Both the position numbers and the translations under genes were made by a program. The notes beneath the pieces are model-generated. The model had not been told where the DNA came from, did not search any database, and worked only from the letters and a program-made list of their open reading frames with translations. Below, piece by piece: positions 10,913-21,298 of a DNA stretch of 64,000 nt (the stretch's first letter is position 1; each line of letters begins with the position of its first letter). Source of the stretch: Teratosphaeria epicoccoides (lineage: Eukaryota > Ascomycota > Dothideomycetes > Mycosphaerellales > Teratosphaeriaceae); the NCBI GenBank assembly GCA_021401465.1, contig JADDMT010000019.1, positions 1-64,000 of the forward strand, read 5' to 3'.

Positions 10913-13900
10913 ATGGCGGCGAAGTTTCAGCACTTTATTAATTAGAGTACTATGGATCTTAGACCTGACGAGAAATACGCGTCAGATTTAAACATCTCCT
11001 TAGACTTAAACGACAGAGTCGAAACTTAATTAGCAGACGATGTCCTCGCCTACAAGGAGGGGGTATTAGTCGACGATGCTACGGGAGTAGATAGGTAGTA
11101 TGTTACAAACGAGGAACTAGTCACAGTCGTCGAGCCTGTGTTTAATGAGGCTTACATGCAAGAGAAAGAGATGGCAGCGACAGCTAGGGTAATCGACAAT
11201 GACAGTAGTGACATTAACGCGCTTAGTCTCTACGACGACCTAGCAGCATTTACAAGAGACGCCACATCTCTAGATAGACGGTATAGAGACACGAATAGCA
11301 GCTAAACGGGTAGGCTACACGGCGTCACAAGCGAGCATAGCTCGGCTTTAATCCATATGCGCGCTAGTAGGCTGTTATCTGCTAGGTGCGAGCAACCGTA
11401 TAAGCGGACACCTTTTGGCGTAGGTAGTCTCATGGCGGGCAGGCTAATCAAAGTGTACGTTAAGCCGCAATCCTACCGAGTTAGTAATAACCTTGACTAG
11501 GTCTAACGAACAGATAGATAAGGAACTTAACGAATAGGGCCGTGCCTTCTTCTAAAGTAATGCAGATGTAGCATTCGCATACTAGCTCTTACACGAAGGC
11601 ATTTCGAGCAACGCTATCGATCGGTTATTCAAGAATCCCCGGCTACAGAAGATCTACGAACTGCTTAGCTTTTAGTCAGGCGTAGAGCTTAAGGACAAGA
11701 TCCGAGAAGTAAGTACCCGCTAACTACTATTCATTACAAATTAGAGCATTACGAACATCGAATTAGAATCTCCATAGTCGACCTCTAGTGTTAAGACGGT
11801 GCCTCTAAGGCACTAGAAAGTCGAAGACGTTATGCGCTTTCTCATAGGGCACAAGGGTTTCAGGAATGATCTCGTGTACGCGCCTTATCGCCTCGAGACT
11901 CTAGATGACCCGCCTAGGCGGATCTATTAGGACATGGCCTCTGCAGACTAGTAGTAGGACAAACAGAAAGAGCTTGGAATAGACAGAGCGACAATTATGC
12001 CACTAATTCTTGCTAGTAACAAGACACAGGTTACTAATCATCAAGGTAAGCTAATCGCATAGCCAGTGTACTTGACGATTAGTAACCTGCCTAGATCGGT
12101 TCGTAACTCTAACTATCGACTAGGTAGCGTGCTCCTAGCGATGCTACTAGTAGTTAAAGGCAGGAAAGGAAGCATTAGGGACGAGCTATACTATCGCTAC
12201 ATGAAGACAATGTTCGACCCTATTGCTAAGCTCGCTACAGGCGAGGGCCTCGACGTCTTATGTGCGGATAGCAAGACACGGCGATGTTTCCTAAATATCG
12301 TAGTATACGCGAGCGACTACTAAGAACAGGTGATGATCACAGGCGTGAAGAACAACCGCTACTACACGATATGTACAATCGATCCAGAAAAACGCGAAGA
12401 CCTCAAAGCGGTTACGCCATAGTAGATACATAAGGACACGTAAATACAAATCATGCTCTAGCGAGCGGCGAAGAAGGACTAGGGCAGCTACATGCACGAC
12501 CTACTAAACTTCGCATTTAGGTACCCTAGCCTAAATATCTATAAGACGCTAATAGTAGACATGCTCTACTAACTCTTTAAGGGCGTATTAATGTACGTCA
12601 TGGATTAGACGCGAGATTTGCTTAAGAGTCGACTACCTCTGTCTTCGAAGCGAGCTAGAGCGGCACTCCTACAAGCCGAGGGCTAGCATAAAGTAGCAAG
12701 AAAGAGTAACAAAGGCAAGACTGTCATGGATCATTAACTAGATGTTATTATCGACTGTCGCTTCGCGGCGGTGCCTGCATTTAGGAACCTCCGGGTGTTT
12801 AGCTAGATGTCCGTAGTAAGCTAATAGATAGGCCAGGAGCAGAAGAGTGTGCTGCGACAGTTGCTCCTAGTCTTCGTGCTACTATTAGAAGAGGCCAAGG
12901 CACATGGCGCTATTTGGTTCTTGTAGGCAATAGTAGACTTCTCTTAGTTGGCGCAATATCCTTCACATGATAGCGAAACGCTCCGGTTCATAGTCCTCGC
13001 CCTATTCTAATGCAACTAGTATAAAGAAGAGTTCAGGGAGTACCGCATAAGCAAAGGAGAGCTAAGAAAGAAGAAAGCGCAGACAGAGCGAGCGGAGGAG
13101 CCTAAGATAGTAGCTAATGTGTGTGAACTGTAAGGGCACTTCAATTTTCCTAAGTTTCATGCCCTTACATACTACGTGGACATAATACGGCTCTTCGGCA
13201 ACGCGCTAGACCTCGACACTAGCTACTTCGAACACAAGCATGTTAAATACGTTAAGAAGCTATTCAAATTAACTAACAAGAAGAATGGATAGGAGGACTA
13301 AATTATGGAGCACTTCTAGCGAAAGATTACTATGCTCACATTCTTTGATACTAGCCTAACGTTCTGGCAGCAGACTAAGGCCGAACGTCAAGAGGCTTAG
13401 GAGCGCGAAGTGCCTTAACCGACAGAGCAGAAGGATGTCGAAGCCTTCCTTAGCTAGCGAAGGCTAAGATCTAGCTAATCGTCACTAGGTAGAGACATAT
13501 AGAGGACAGTTAGTAATGTAGTAGCACACATAGGGCTAGAGGTAGGGCCTTACTTCTGTCATGCTACTACAGTGTTTGTTAGAGAGTGCCAGGTGTCATC
13601 TAATACAACATTGATGTCGAATACAATGCGTCTTAATACTAACAGGATCGAGGGAAGACCGGATTAGGTCGACGATTTAGATGTATCTTTCTATGCTAGT
13701 ATACAGTGCTAGAAGATGCATCATAAGGATCCTAACGATCTATCTGCAACTAAGCTAGACGTTGTTAGATGTACCCCGAACTAGCAAGGAATCTAGGACA
13801 ATCGCTGTAACGACTAGCTCTAGGTCTAGGAGTACGAAGTGCCGCTAGTTGCGGACGAGACTACTAGCGTTAATAGACAAATCGACCTAGTCGTCGCCTT

Positions 13901-14453
13901 CGAGGGCCGGCTGCCTGCTCGCCTGTTATATGTCGTAACCTTCTAAGACAAGAAATCGCGCGTCATAGTAGACGGCTACAACTACATAATACTAGCATAT
14001 AATAAACGTCTGACCTACATAGGTGTGTTTGTAGACCTGTTCCGGCCGAAAGATCCGGCCGGAAGAGTAGACGATGTTCATGGCATGACAGTAATCATAG
14101 CGATGCGTTCCGGCCTATAGGAAGGTACTCTGCAAGGTCGCCGCATCTACGGGCTCACTAGCGTCTACTACAGCATCTACGTTATACTAACGGACGAATA
14201 TGACACCTCCGGCTAATGTGACATGTACATTAACAACACTGCTGACTTTGAGACCTACAACTTTATATACAATGCAGACTAGGAGGAACAAGAGTCTAGG
14301 GTAGCAACTAAACACAAGCTACATCGCCTGAATATAGCTAAGGAGCGCGATATTACGGCTACTAGCAAGGAAGGGCTGCTATTGCTCAAGCGTGGCGTCG
14401 CTAGTAGCTCTACTCAGGACTAATTAAGGAGAAACAAACGCAAACGATTATGA
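10913..14453 (+). pseudogene. P1 transposase, Plavaka-like (CMC supergroup), one intron
   Basis: The putative DDE-type transposase that would cut and rejoin element ends. Exon 1 is 10913-11454, a 46-bp intron (GTACGT...CTTGACTAG) is 11455-11500, and exon 2 is 11501-14453, giving 1165 codons including TGA. The intron restores one frame along the whole gene, strong support for the model. A conserved block at about 12040-12310 (VYLTISNLPRSVRNSNYR, then LCADSKTRRCFLNI and YASDY) resembles Plavaka transposases as I remember them; those run about 1000 residues or more. TGA is shared with P2 and not explained by RIP, so it is likely the true stop. Many TAG stops, for example TAG at 10943 where P2 has CAG. 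The start ATG is ATA in P2. Confidence 0.82.
11455..11500 (+). other. 46-bp spliceosomal intron in the P1 transposase
   Basis: Donor GTACGT, branch-like TTGAC, acceptor TAG. Removing it joins AAA GT to G TCT AAC and restores the open frame seen on both sides. P2 has the same intron at 34629-34674. Confidence 0.8.
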
Positions 14454-14874
14454 CATGCGTAACGAATGCCATACTAGTAAGCTCGATAAAGGTAGCACGC
14501 TACAAGGAGGGCTCCTAGCACGTAGTTCTTCTAGCTAGCGCTAGTAGACTTGACGACTTGGCTACTTAGCTGACCCGTGCCGTAGTTGAACATGATGCTA
14601 ATCGGGGTAGGCGACATAATAACTCCTTCGTAGATCTTGTTGCGAAGCTTGGCTAGGAGCTAGAAACACAACTAGTTAGCATATGTATGTATGATTAGTC
14701 AGAATCGCGGCTACTAACCTTGAGAAAGGGAAACTCGTGTTTAGCGATGACGGCTACGAGCTTCTTTTTGACAGCAGGCATGTCGCCAAGAGGTAGATGC
14801 TTAGTAAGTTCTCAAGAAAGTCATGAATTGCCGCCTACTATGGCTAGAAGCAGGTCTTCTACCTATGTGCATAA
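14450..14874 (+). pseudogene. P1 orfD: small unidentified protein, one intron
   Basis: Starts at ATG 14450, overlapping the transposase stop by the sequence ATGA. Exon 1 is 14450-14674, a 50-bp intron (GTTAGC...CTACTAACCTTGAG) is 14675-14724, and exon 2 is 14725-14874, giving 125 codons including TAA. The branch point CTACTAAC is a perfect match to the fungal consensus. Visible: helical first exon (FVDLVAKLG, ETQL) and second exon KGKLVFSDDGYELLFDSRHV. P2 has the same length (45788-46212), but its ATG is GTG. It could be a separate gene or a misread last exon of the transposase. No family recognised. Confidence 0.6.
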
Positions 14875-14999
14875 CTACTTATTAGTCATGCCGCAGGATT
14901 AGTAGTTAGTGCTACTAGCCGAAAGTCTCTTATCGCATGCACATCTCTCTACTAGCTAGCGTCTAGGCAGCTAGCTAGCTCATCTACCTCGCATATTTA

Positions 15000-16180
15000 C
15001 TACCCTTTCTGTAGAGCCTTTGCTACCTGTCGTTCTAGCGCACGTCTCTCTGTGCGCGACAATTCCTGTTTGACTTGATTAAGAGATATCGTAACCATGG
15101 GCTTAATAAGGAGAGTGTATAAGAGCTCGACCTAGAAACCCCTCTGCCTAGGAGTAGTACTACTAATCTTGCTATTAAGCCATTCACGCCACGCCATGTC
15201 GACTTTGACCTCTAACGCCGCGGTTAGATAGCTGACACGGGTTCTTGCTCGCTCGACGAATAAGCCGTAGAGAGTAGTTAACTGATCTGTTAGGTAGTAG
15301 GTTAGAAAGTCTGCGTAGAGGGACACCTTATTTACTACACTAGGCTTAGCGAAGAAAGCAAGCATAGATCTCCGCGCCCTCGCTAATTCGTCCTAGCTAG
15401 CGATCATGGTATACTACGTGATTAGACAGTCAAAGCTAGGACTTAGTAGGGCGGGGTACTAAACATTCTGAATGCGCGATAGCAATAAGGCCTAGTCTCT
15501 TATAGTGTACTCTCGATAGGCCATAGAAGTAGCCTTGCTTAGTCGGTGCAAGAGTAGCTACTAGCTAGGAGCAGGCTCCTTCTAATCTAAGATCAGCTAG
15601 CCGTTGTCACTAACTAGCTTGCGTAGCTAGCGGATTAGCCCCGAATAGACCTGTAGCTCGAACATCTCTAGCACGCCCTTTGCAAATACTATCTAAAAGC
15701 CGTTAGGGCATCTAGCAGCCTGCTTGATGCTAGCTGTAGGGGTGCGACCGAGCCTCGCCTAGATGAAGCGCTACGAGTCCACGCTTCCCTAGTAGTCCCG
15801 CATGGTACTAAAGATTAATTAGTAATAGTATTGCCTCTAAGGCCTAGCTATAACACATACTACTAGCTCTTATCTAGCATCTTAGCATAGAAGTCTAGGA
15901 AGTATACACTATCTAGCGTAGCTAGCTTTGTACTCGCTAGGAGCCTAATCAGGCTACCGCCGCATGCGACGTCAAGTACCTTGTGCCTAGCTCGATGCTC
16001 TACCTAAGGGGCGTGGTTAATGAGATCCTCGTAAGCATCGAAGTCCGGATATGCCTTCTGCAGCGCGACGGCGGCTTCTAATGCCTAGACGGTATCGCGG
16101 ACGTAGTTAGCCGCGAACTCGGCGTGCTTAGAACCTACACCGATCGCTAGCTCTAGGTCTAGGGTCGGATTTGTCGACAT
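15000..16180 (-). pseudogene. P1 class I SAM-dependent methyltransferase
   Basis: Likely transfers a methyl group from S-adenosylmethionine to an unknown acceptor. Starts at ATG 16180 (MSTNPTLDLELA). A 53-bp intron (15808-15860: GTATGT donor, TACTAAT branch, TTTAG acceptor) restores the frame, giving 376 codons including the stop. Motif I is VLDVACGGSLIRLLA (about residues 69-83). The next acidic strand end is FLDFYAKMLDKS. The motif IV/V region is FAKGVLEMFELQ and then LILDQKEPA. This order fits the class I Rossmann fold; the C-terminal ~150 residues are helical and not recognised. All 17 in-frame stops I count are TAG. It is an unusual passenger for a DNA transposon. Substrate cannot be inferred. 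P2 keeps the same length (46338-47518). Confidence 0.75.
15808..15860 (-). other. 53-bp intron in the P1 methyltransferase
   Basis: On the minus strand: donor GTATGT, branch-like TACTAAT, acceptor TTTAG. Splicing moves from the motif I frame into the frame that carries FAKGVLEMF and LILDQKEP. Confidence 0.75.
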
Positions 16181-17029
16181 AGTAGGTTTGGATTCTACTA
16201 GCGCGTCAGTTTATAGTCTCGTTATACGAGCATATAATGCTTACATGCCGTAGTGTTGTCAGTGTACTAGTATCTGTATAGATGCTAAAGAAGAAGCCGA
16301 GTACTAGATAAGGTAGTTGTTTAAAAGAAAGAAGTTTAGAGTACTAAGCTTCTTTTGTATTTTAGTAGCTATAGGTCATGTGCTCTGCATGGTCGCTAAC
16401 CGCACACGTTGCATCGTCACATCATTAGCTTCTGCCTGAAAAATGACCAGAAATAGAAGGCACATGACGCTACTACCTGAAAAATGGTCAGAAACGGAAG
16501 GCACGCGACGCTGTCACAGATTTGGTTGAATATCACACACTGCTGCCTAGGCACATGACTGAATAAAGAAGGCATAATATTAGGCGATTCTGCCTCGAAA
16601 GGCAGTAAAAAATGATCCTCGTAGTTGCGACCTATAGACCTTATCTACTACTATACAGAGGCATTAGGAATGGTAGTAACCGCGACATAGTCACACTAAT
16701 GCTAGCTTGATAGCGGCATGTGCACTCGGCAGACACAGCTGCATAGGATAGATGTCGCCATGTTTGCTGCTTCTTTGTCAAGAGCGATAACTACCTACAT
16801 GTAGCACATAGCGGCACGTAGTAGCTAACTAATCTAGACGGCAGTTACAAGGGCCTCATGTGCGCTAGCTAGGCAGCAGCACGTGCACTTAGCAGCAAGG
16901 GATATCTATATCTACTACTGCTCTTCTACTTTAACTCTTTACTAATTACATCAACTAACTTCGAAGACTTGCCTAATACACACAAGTAGCAGTAACATCA
17001 ATTAACCCTCTATCTTACTATTCGAGACA
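16181..17029. other. Divergent gap between methyltransferase and MYND gene, with a 41-bp tandem repeat
   Basis: About 850 bp separating two divergent starts, so it should hold both promoters. Near 16435-16516 a unit beginning CCTGAAAAATG is present twice at a 41-bp spacing (16435 and 16476), with part of it (AGAAGGCA, CATGAC) echoed once more at about 16545-16575. The same repeat is in P2 (about 47774-47856). No coding frame seen. Confidence 0.6.
16435..16516. repeat. Two-copy 41-bp tandem repeat
   Basis: CCTGAAAAATG..CAGAAA..GAAGGCAC..GACGCT repeats once with a 41-bp period. Differences between the units are C/T or G/A. It lies in a promoter gap and could be a regulatory repeat. Confidence 0.6.
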
Positions 17030-18450
17030 ATGGCTAGCATAGTCGCTTAATGCGCTAATTGTGGCATCGACAGCCCGCTCAAGATGTGCCCATATTAGGC
17101 AGTAGCCTACTATGGCAAGAATTGCCAGATAATCGACTAGCACGACAACTACAAGGACAGCTGCGCTAGGCAGCTAACCCGGAATAGGAATGAGTATGTA
17201 GTTAACCCTGAGATATGACGACTAGTCACTAACTTCATGTTTACTAGACGCGTCAAAATCCTGCTGTTCAAGAAGATCTTTGAAGGGGAGGACATAGCGA
17301 GTCGCGCGACAAGGGAGCAGGCTAACAGTATACTACCCCTGATCACAAACAAGGTGTTTAGAGTGCTACTTACTAGACCGCTAGGTACACATGAGCTTTT
17401 CTTTGGCGGACTAATCGTCGTTAGTTACAATGGGACCCCTAACGCCCCTTAGATGAGTTTTAGGGGGGTCCGTGTGTTTAGGAGCAAAAGGAATAGGAAG
17501 GTCGTCTTCATTGTGATGAAGACAGAAGACGCTAATCAGTCAGGCTAAAAGAAGGTCAATGTCGAGTACAAGACAGAAGACTAGTACACCTAGGCATTCT
17601 ACTAAGGCCTGTAGAATACATACGACATAGAGCCATTGTACGACGAGTTCTCTCTACAGTTTAGACAGTGTCTACAGGGCGAATTCGGCGACGTCGTCGC
17701 AGGAGCCTACAACAACTTGGCCACTTTGAATGGCACAATGAACAAGCCGTTTATCGTCTAGTACTACGTGCAGAGGAACGAGATGCGCTAACAAGTGCAT
17801 ATGTGTATCTCGACACACGTTTCTGAGGCCATAGTTAGCTAGCGAGTAGGCAGGCGTAGAGACATAGTAGTGTTCTAAACGGAGGTCTAGCCGTGTTTCC
17901 TGAAGTCTGGCGAGCTGGCGGAGATAGTATTACTTATGGTTTACTTGTTTCTTAGCTCCTATGAGACTAGCATGCTAGTAAGAGCTGTAGTCCCTGCTAA
18001 TTTGATACGGCAATAGCAGGTAGATGTGATTCGACAGTAGCATATTTTGGTTGTAGTAGCTGCTTAGCTGCTACTAACATGGCAGGTAGGTATGTATGTA
18101 TTTACCGGAATTTAGATGACATTAATGCGGACCTCTGCAGTTTCGTGTACTCTAAGCAGTTTGTACTCTACATGACTGTTGTAGCTACTCGGCTGCCTCG
18201 ACTTCGGTTTCTAGTAATCAAGAAGTATAAGGGAATGTTAGAGAGCATGGAGGTCGAAGACAAGATCGTCGAATAGGTTGCGGACTAGATGCGCCTCTAA
18301 GCGTATGAGGAAAGGCATAGGAGGATGTAGACGACTTACAAGCTACAGCCGTCGACTGTAGAAGGCTTCGGAGACTGCCTATAGCGTAGAGACGGCGGCG
18401 TAGTAGCTAGTACGGTCACGGTGAATAAGCTGTGTAAGGGGGCAGTCTGA
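17030..18450 (+). pseudogene. P1 MYND-type zinc-finger protein
   Basis: Starts at ATG 17030 (MASIVAQCANCG). The first ~45 residues show a MYND-like spacing of metal ligands: C-x2-C, a CP pair eight residues on, then GKNCQ, a stop in a Trp-or-Gln position, HDNYKDSC. One expected Cys reads Tyr (TAT), explained by a TGT-to-TAT RIP change. MYND domains generally bind peptides in chromatin or signalling proteins. The ~400-codon remainder is not recognised. The frame changes near 18075, beside a TGCTACTAAC branch-like sequence, so an intron or an indel is present; the last part reads YVCIYRNLDDINADL and ends at TGA 18448-18450. P2 has lost about 850 bp from the middle of this gene. Confidence 0.62.
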
Positions 18451-18766
18451 AGACAAGTTTCATTCTAACTACTACATATCGCTAACACTCGGTAGTGATG
18501 CCTGTCGCCAGATTGCACGGCTAGGAGTAGGGCTAAGTAGACGTACACGTCAGAGGAGCGTACGAGTGTAGGTAAGTAGCGATCGAGTAGAAAGCCGTTA
18601 AATAAGCACGCCTACGAGTAGGCATGAGTAGGAAGGCTAATAAGCCCGTGAATCGAGTAGCTAGGAGTAGGGCCGAGTAGGCCGAGCTAGTAAGATACTG
18701 CTAGTATACTACTAGCACCTACTTAGCTAACTTAGCTGTACTCGGTCTACTCTTCGTACTTCGTAC
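18451..18766. other. P1 right arm, no gene; palindrome at 18699-18717
   Basis: About 316 bp rich in GAGTAGG/CGAGTAG short repeats and holding TGCTAGTATACTACTAGCA (18699-18717), the right-hand counterpart of the palindrome at 5238-5260. No coding frame. Confidence 0.6.
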
Positions 18767-18792
18767 TACTTAGGGGTTAGGTTTTCGAGACG
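18767..18792 (-). repeat. P1 right terminal inverted repeat
   Basis: Inverted partner of 5061-5086, ending GTTTTCGAGACG, followed by the duplicated TT (18793-18794). It contains TTAGGGGTTAGG-type sequence, similar to fungal telomere repeats, probably by chance. Confidence 0.85.
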
Positions 18793-20664
18793 TTAGAGTA
18801 AGGCTTTCTCTAAACTTAAAGTAGCTTTTTAAACTACGCCTATACTTTAGCACTTTGACCTTGCTACGAAGATCCGAATAGAGACTAATGCTTCAAAATT
18901 CGTAATAGCCGTAATTATATCGTAGCTCTAGTTGCACGAAGGTAGTACGTAATAGTACCTGATTGCCTTCTAGTCGCGGAAGATGCAGGGCGCTAAGCTT
19001 AACTATAAGACTCACGACTAAGAGCTTTTAGCTATTGTTAATAGCTTTAAGGAGTACTAACACTACCTCGAAGGCATAGCGTACCCTATTAAGGTACTTA
19101 CTAACTATAACAACCTTTGCGGCTTCATAGGCGTAAAGCAGCTAAGTAGTTAGCAAGCAAGGTAGGCGACTTTCCTCGCTAGCTTTGACTTCGTTATCTA
19201 GCATTGTTCCGGAAAGACGAATCTAGCTAATAGTCCTTCGCGACAACCGGACTATAACACTAGGGAGTAGGGTAACTAACAGCTTCTCCCTACGCTGTAA
19301 ATGAAGCTTGTAGTTTAGGGCGGCGATCTATTATTAGCTCCTCTTGTAGGTCGACTGCAGGTCTAATAGGGCCTTAAAGCCTCCGCTAGCAACGAACCCT
19401 CCTATCTAGCAGTTATGGCGACTATGTCTAGCTCGATCTGTGTGGTAGTTAACTAGCTTACATGTAGTAAGCATGCGATGTCTAAAGAACCCTTTAAAGA
19501 AGTCTCGAGACTTATTTAGCAGTTACAAGAGCGAGAACTAGAGTTAATTAATAACAGTGTAGCCTTCTAGGACACTATAGGCGGTCTAAAGTACTAGACT
19601 AAGTCAGGCGACTTGTAGTACTTTGATAATAGGCTCTACGTACCTGCTAACTACATACTCTGTTTGTAGCTCCTCTATATTTATCATAATAATGAACTCG
19701 CGGGCCATTTTGGCGCAGAGAAGACGAACGTACTTCTTAGACGCAAATACTAGTAGCTAACGCTAGAACAGGATGTCTCTAACTATGTCAAATCCTACTA
19801 GACATGCTAGGTTAGCAAATCTTGGCGCTATTACCCCTATAGTAATACTTAGGCGCTCCTACTACTAGAGAGACTATAGCAAGACTTAGCTATAGATTTC
19901 ATTACTAATTTGCCGCTAGCAAGGTAGAAAGGCGATGTGGTTAATGCTGTCCTTGTAGTAGTCAACTAATACTCGAAGATAAATGTCTTTATCCTATGTA
20001 CGAAAAAGTGCACAAGTAGCGAGCTTGCGCGACTACTTCACGACGAAGTTATATAGCACTTTAGTGTCCTCCGAAGCATCCTATTAGATCGAGGTTCTGT
20101 CTTCACTAGTAAATACTAGGAAGAATTTGTGTTTAAGGTATGTGTTAAGTACCGCCTAAGTACAGCATTCTATCTACAGACTAATAGTTAGACTAAACGT
20201 ATGAACTAGACTCTTAAGTAGTACCGAAGGTACTACTACGCTAAGAACTAGGATGCCTAGGCTAACGTAATTCCTATAGCGGAATTTGCAGTTAATAATA
20301 GCGTACATGCTACTATGCGCATGTCGCTATTTCAGATTCTTTATAGCTTTGATCTAGAAATACACCTAGAACCGCCTTAGGACGAGTCTTCTAAGGAGAG
20401 GGTGCTAGCTGCCGCGGAATTAGCGCGGCGTATACGCGAGGTACATTTAGTGCTAAGGGAATACTAGAAAAAGGCCTCAGAATCCTAGATTAAACATAAT
20501 AACGCCTATGCTAAACTAATATAGTATGCAGTTAGTACGAAGGTGTTACTGTTAACAAAGAATCTTAAGCTAGAACTTCTAAATAAGAAGATGACGCTAA
20601 GGTTTATCGGACCCTTCTAGATACGCGACGCGATAGGCTTGCAGGTATACTAGCTATTGTTGCT
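18793..20664 (+). pseudogene. Chromo-A copy A1: pol, second part (RNase H, integrase)
   Basis: Continues the A1 polyprotein after P1. It matches A3 from 40072 to about 41945: the end of RT/RNase H, then integrase with the N-terminal GHFG..C-x2-C zinc-binding part and the catalytic core. Stops are mostly TAG. It breaks at 20664, where Chromo-C copy C1 begins; the A3 equivalent of about 41946-42465 (chromodomain and pol end) is missing here. Confidence 0.9.
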
Positions 20665-20826
20665 TGTCACGGGTGAACAGCGTATACACAGGGGTTCATG
20701 TAGTATTCAACAAGTACGATAGGGAGAGAAGGACTATCTGCTAGCTGTCCGGTCTTTTATAGCTAGCCTCGTCAGGGGTCGCACAGGCCCTAGCCTATGC
20801 CAAGACTTAGGGCCTCGCCCTTCACA
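20665..20826 (-). repeat. C1 3' LTR
   Basis: 162 bp, starts TGTCACGGGT and ends CTTCACA on the plus strand. Matches 27270-27431. A run of C follows at 20830-20842 inside the element. Confidence 0.92.
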
Positions 20827-21298
20827 TTCCCCCCCCCCCCCCTTCTTGTTCACAGCAAGGAATCCGTCAGTTTCCTTCTAGCACATAAAGTCCGGATCGC
20901 GGCTAGGCTGACACGGCTTCCTAACTTCACTTCTCTTGTCTAAGTCTACTCTACCTGTCTAAGTCTACTTCACTTTACACTTCTTACACTCCCTATTCCC
21001 CTGCGCCTATAGTCCGGCCTCTAGCTAGTCTTGCCGGGTTCCTAGACTCTACTTCGCTTATTTAAGTCTACTTCACTTTCTACCTCTCTTTACTTCACTT
21101 CTATTCATCGCCATCCGAGCCATTGTGAGGGCGCTCCTAGGCCCGTGCTAGTACGTCCCTTACCGTATAAAAAGCGCCCTTCGCTATTAGTCTTGCTTCC
21201 TTTCTCTTACATGCCTACCTTAAACTATAAGCCCCCCCCTCCTTCTCCTACCTTCTAGCCTTTTCTCCAGGATTCCGGGCGATACTAACTAGAACTAG

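Larger units (their letters stand above)
5061..18792 (+). mobile_element. P1: 13.7-kb Plavaka-like DNA transposon with seven genes
   Basis: The element begins CGTCTCGAAAAC and ends with the inverted form GTTTTCGAGACG. It sits inside the Chromo-A pol gene: A3 shows the uninterrupted site (around 40070), and TT is present on both sides, giving a 2-bp target duplication. The transposase (10913-14453) resembles the Plavaka group of the CMC (CACTA/Mirage/Chapaev) supergroup. A second copy, P2, has the same ends and gene order but is itself interrupted. Gene order left to right: orfA (-), orfB (-), orfC (+), transposase (+), orfD (+), methyltransferase (-), MYND protein (+). All genes carry RIP-type stops. 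The family label rests on remembered motif resemblance; the element itself is directly visible from ends, target duplication and two copies. Confidence 0.9.

Noticed and set aside
12066..12323. A small independent gene
   Set aside because: It is an uninterrupted piece of the transposase frame between two TAG stops.
10913..14453. A changed genetic code in which TAG means Gln
   Set aside because: Aligned copies have CAG in one and TAG in the other (10943 against P2), but also TGG in one and TAG in the other (about 4317 against 39328). TAG therefore stands for both Gln and Trp, as mutation predicts and a code change does not.
14450..14453. ATGA overlap as translational coupling
   Set aside because: Such coupling is a bacterial signal; with introns in both genes the context is eukaryotic. 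The overlap may instead mean the transposase end is misplaced.
16435..16516. A CRISPR-like array
   Set aside because: Two adjacent units without unique spacers, in a eukaryotic transposon; just a short tandem duplication.
18767..18792. Telomere repeats at the right end of P (TTAGGGGTTAGG)
   Set aside because: Only about two imperfect units, contained in the inverted repeat and mirrored in part at the left end; explained by the transposon end.
20830..20842. A poly(C) run as a structural or regulatory signal
   Set aside because: It varies in length and is broken by T and A in C2; a simple-sequence tract in the Chromo-C 3' region.
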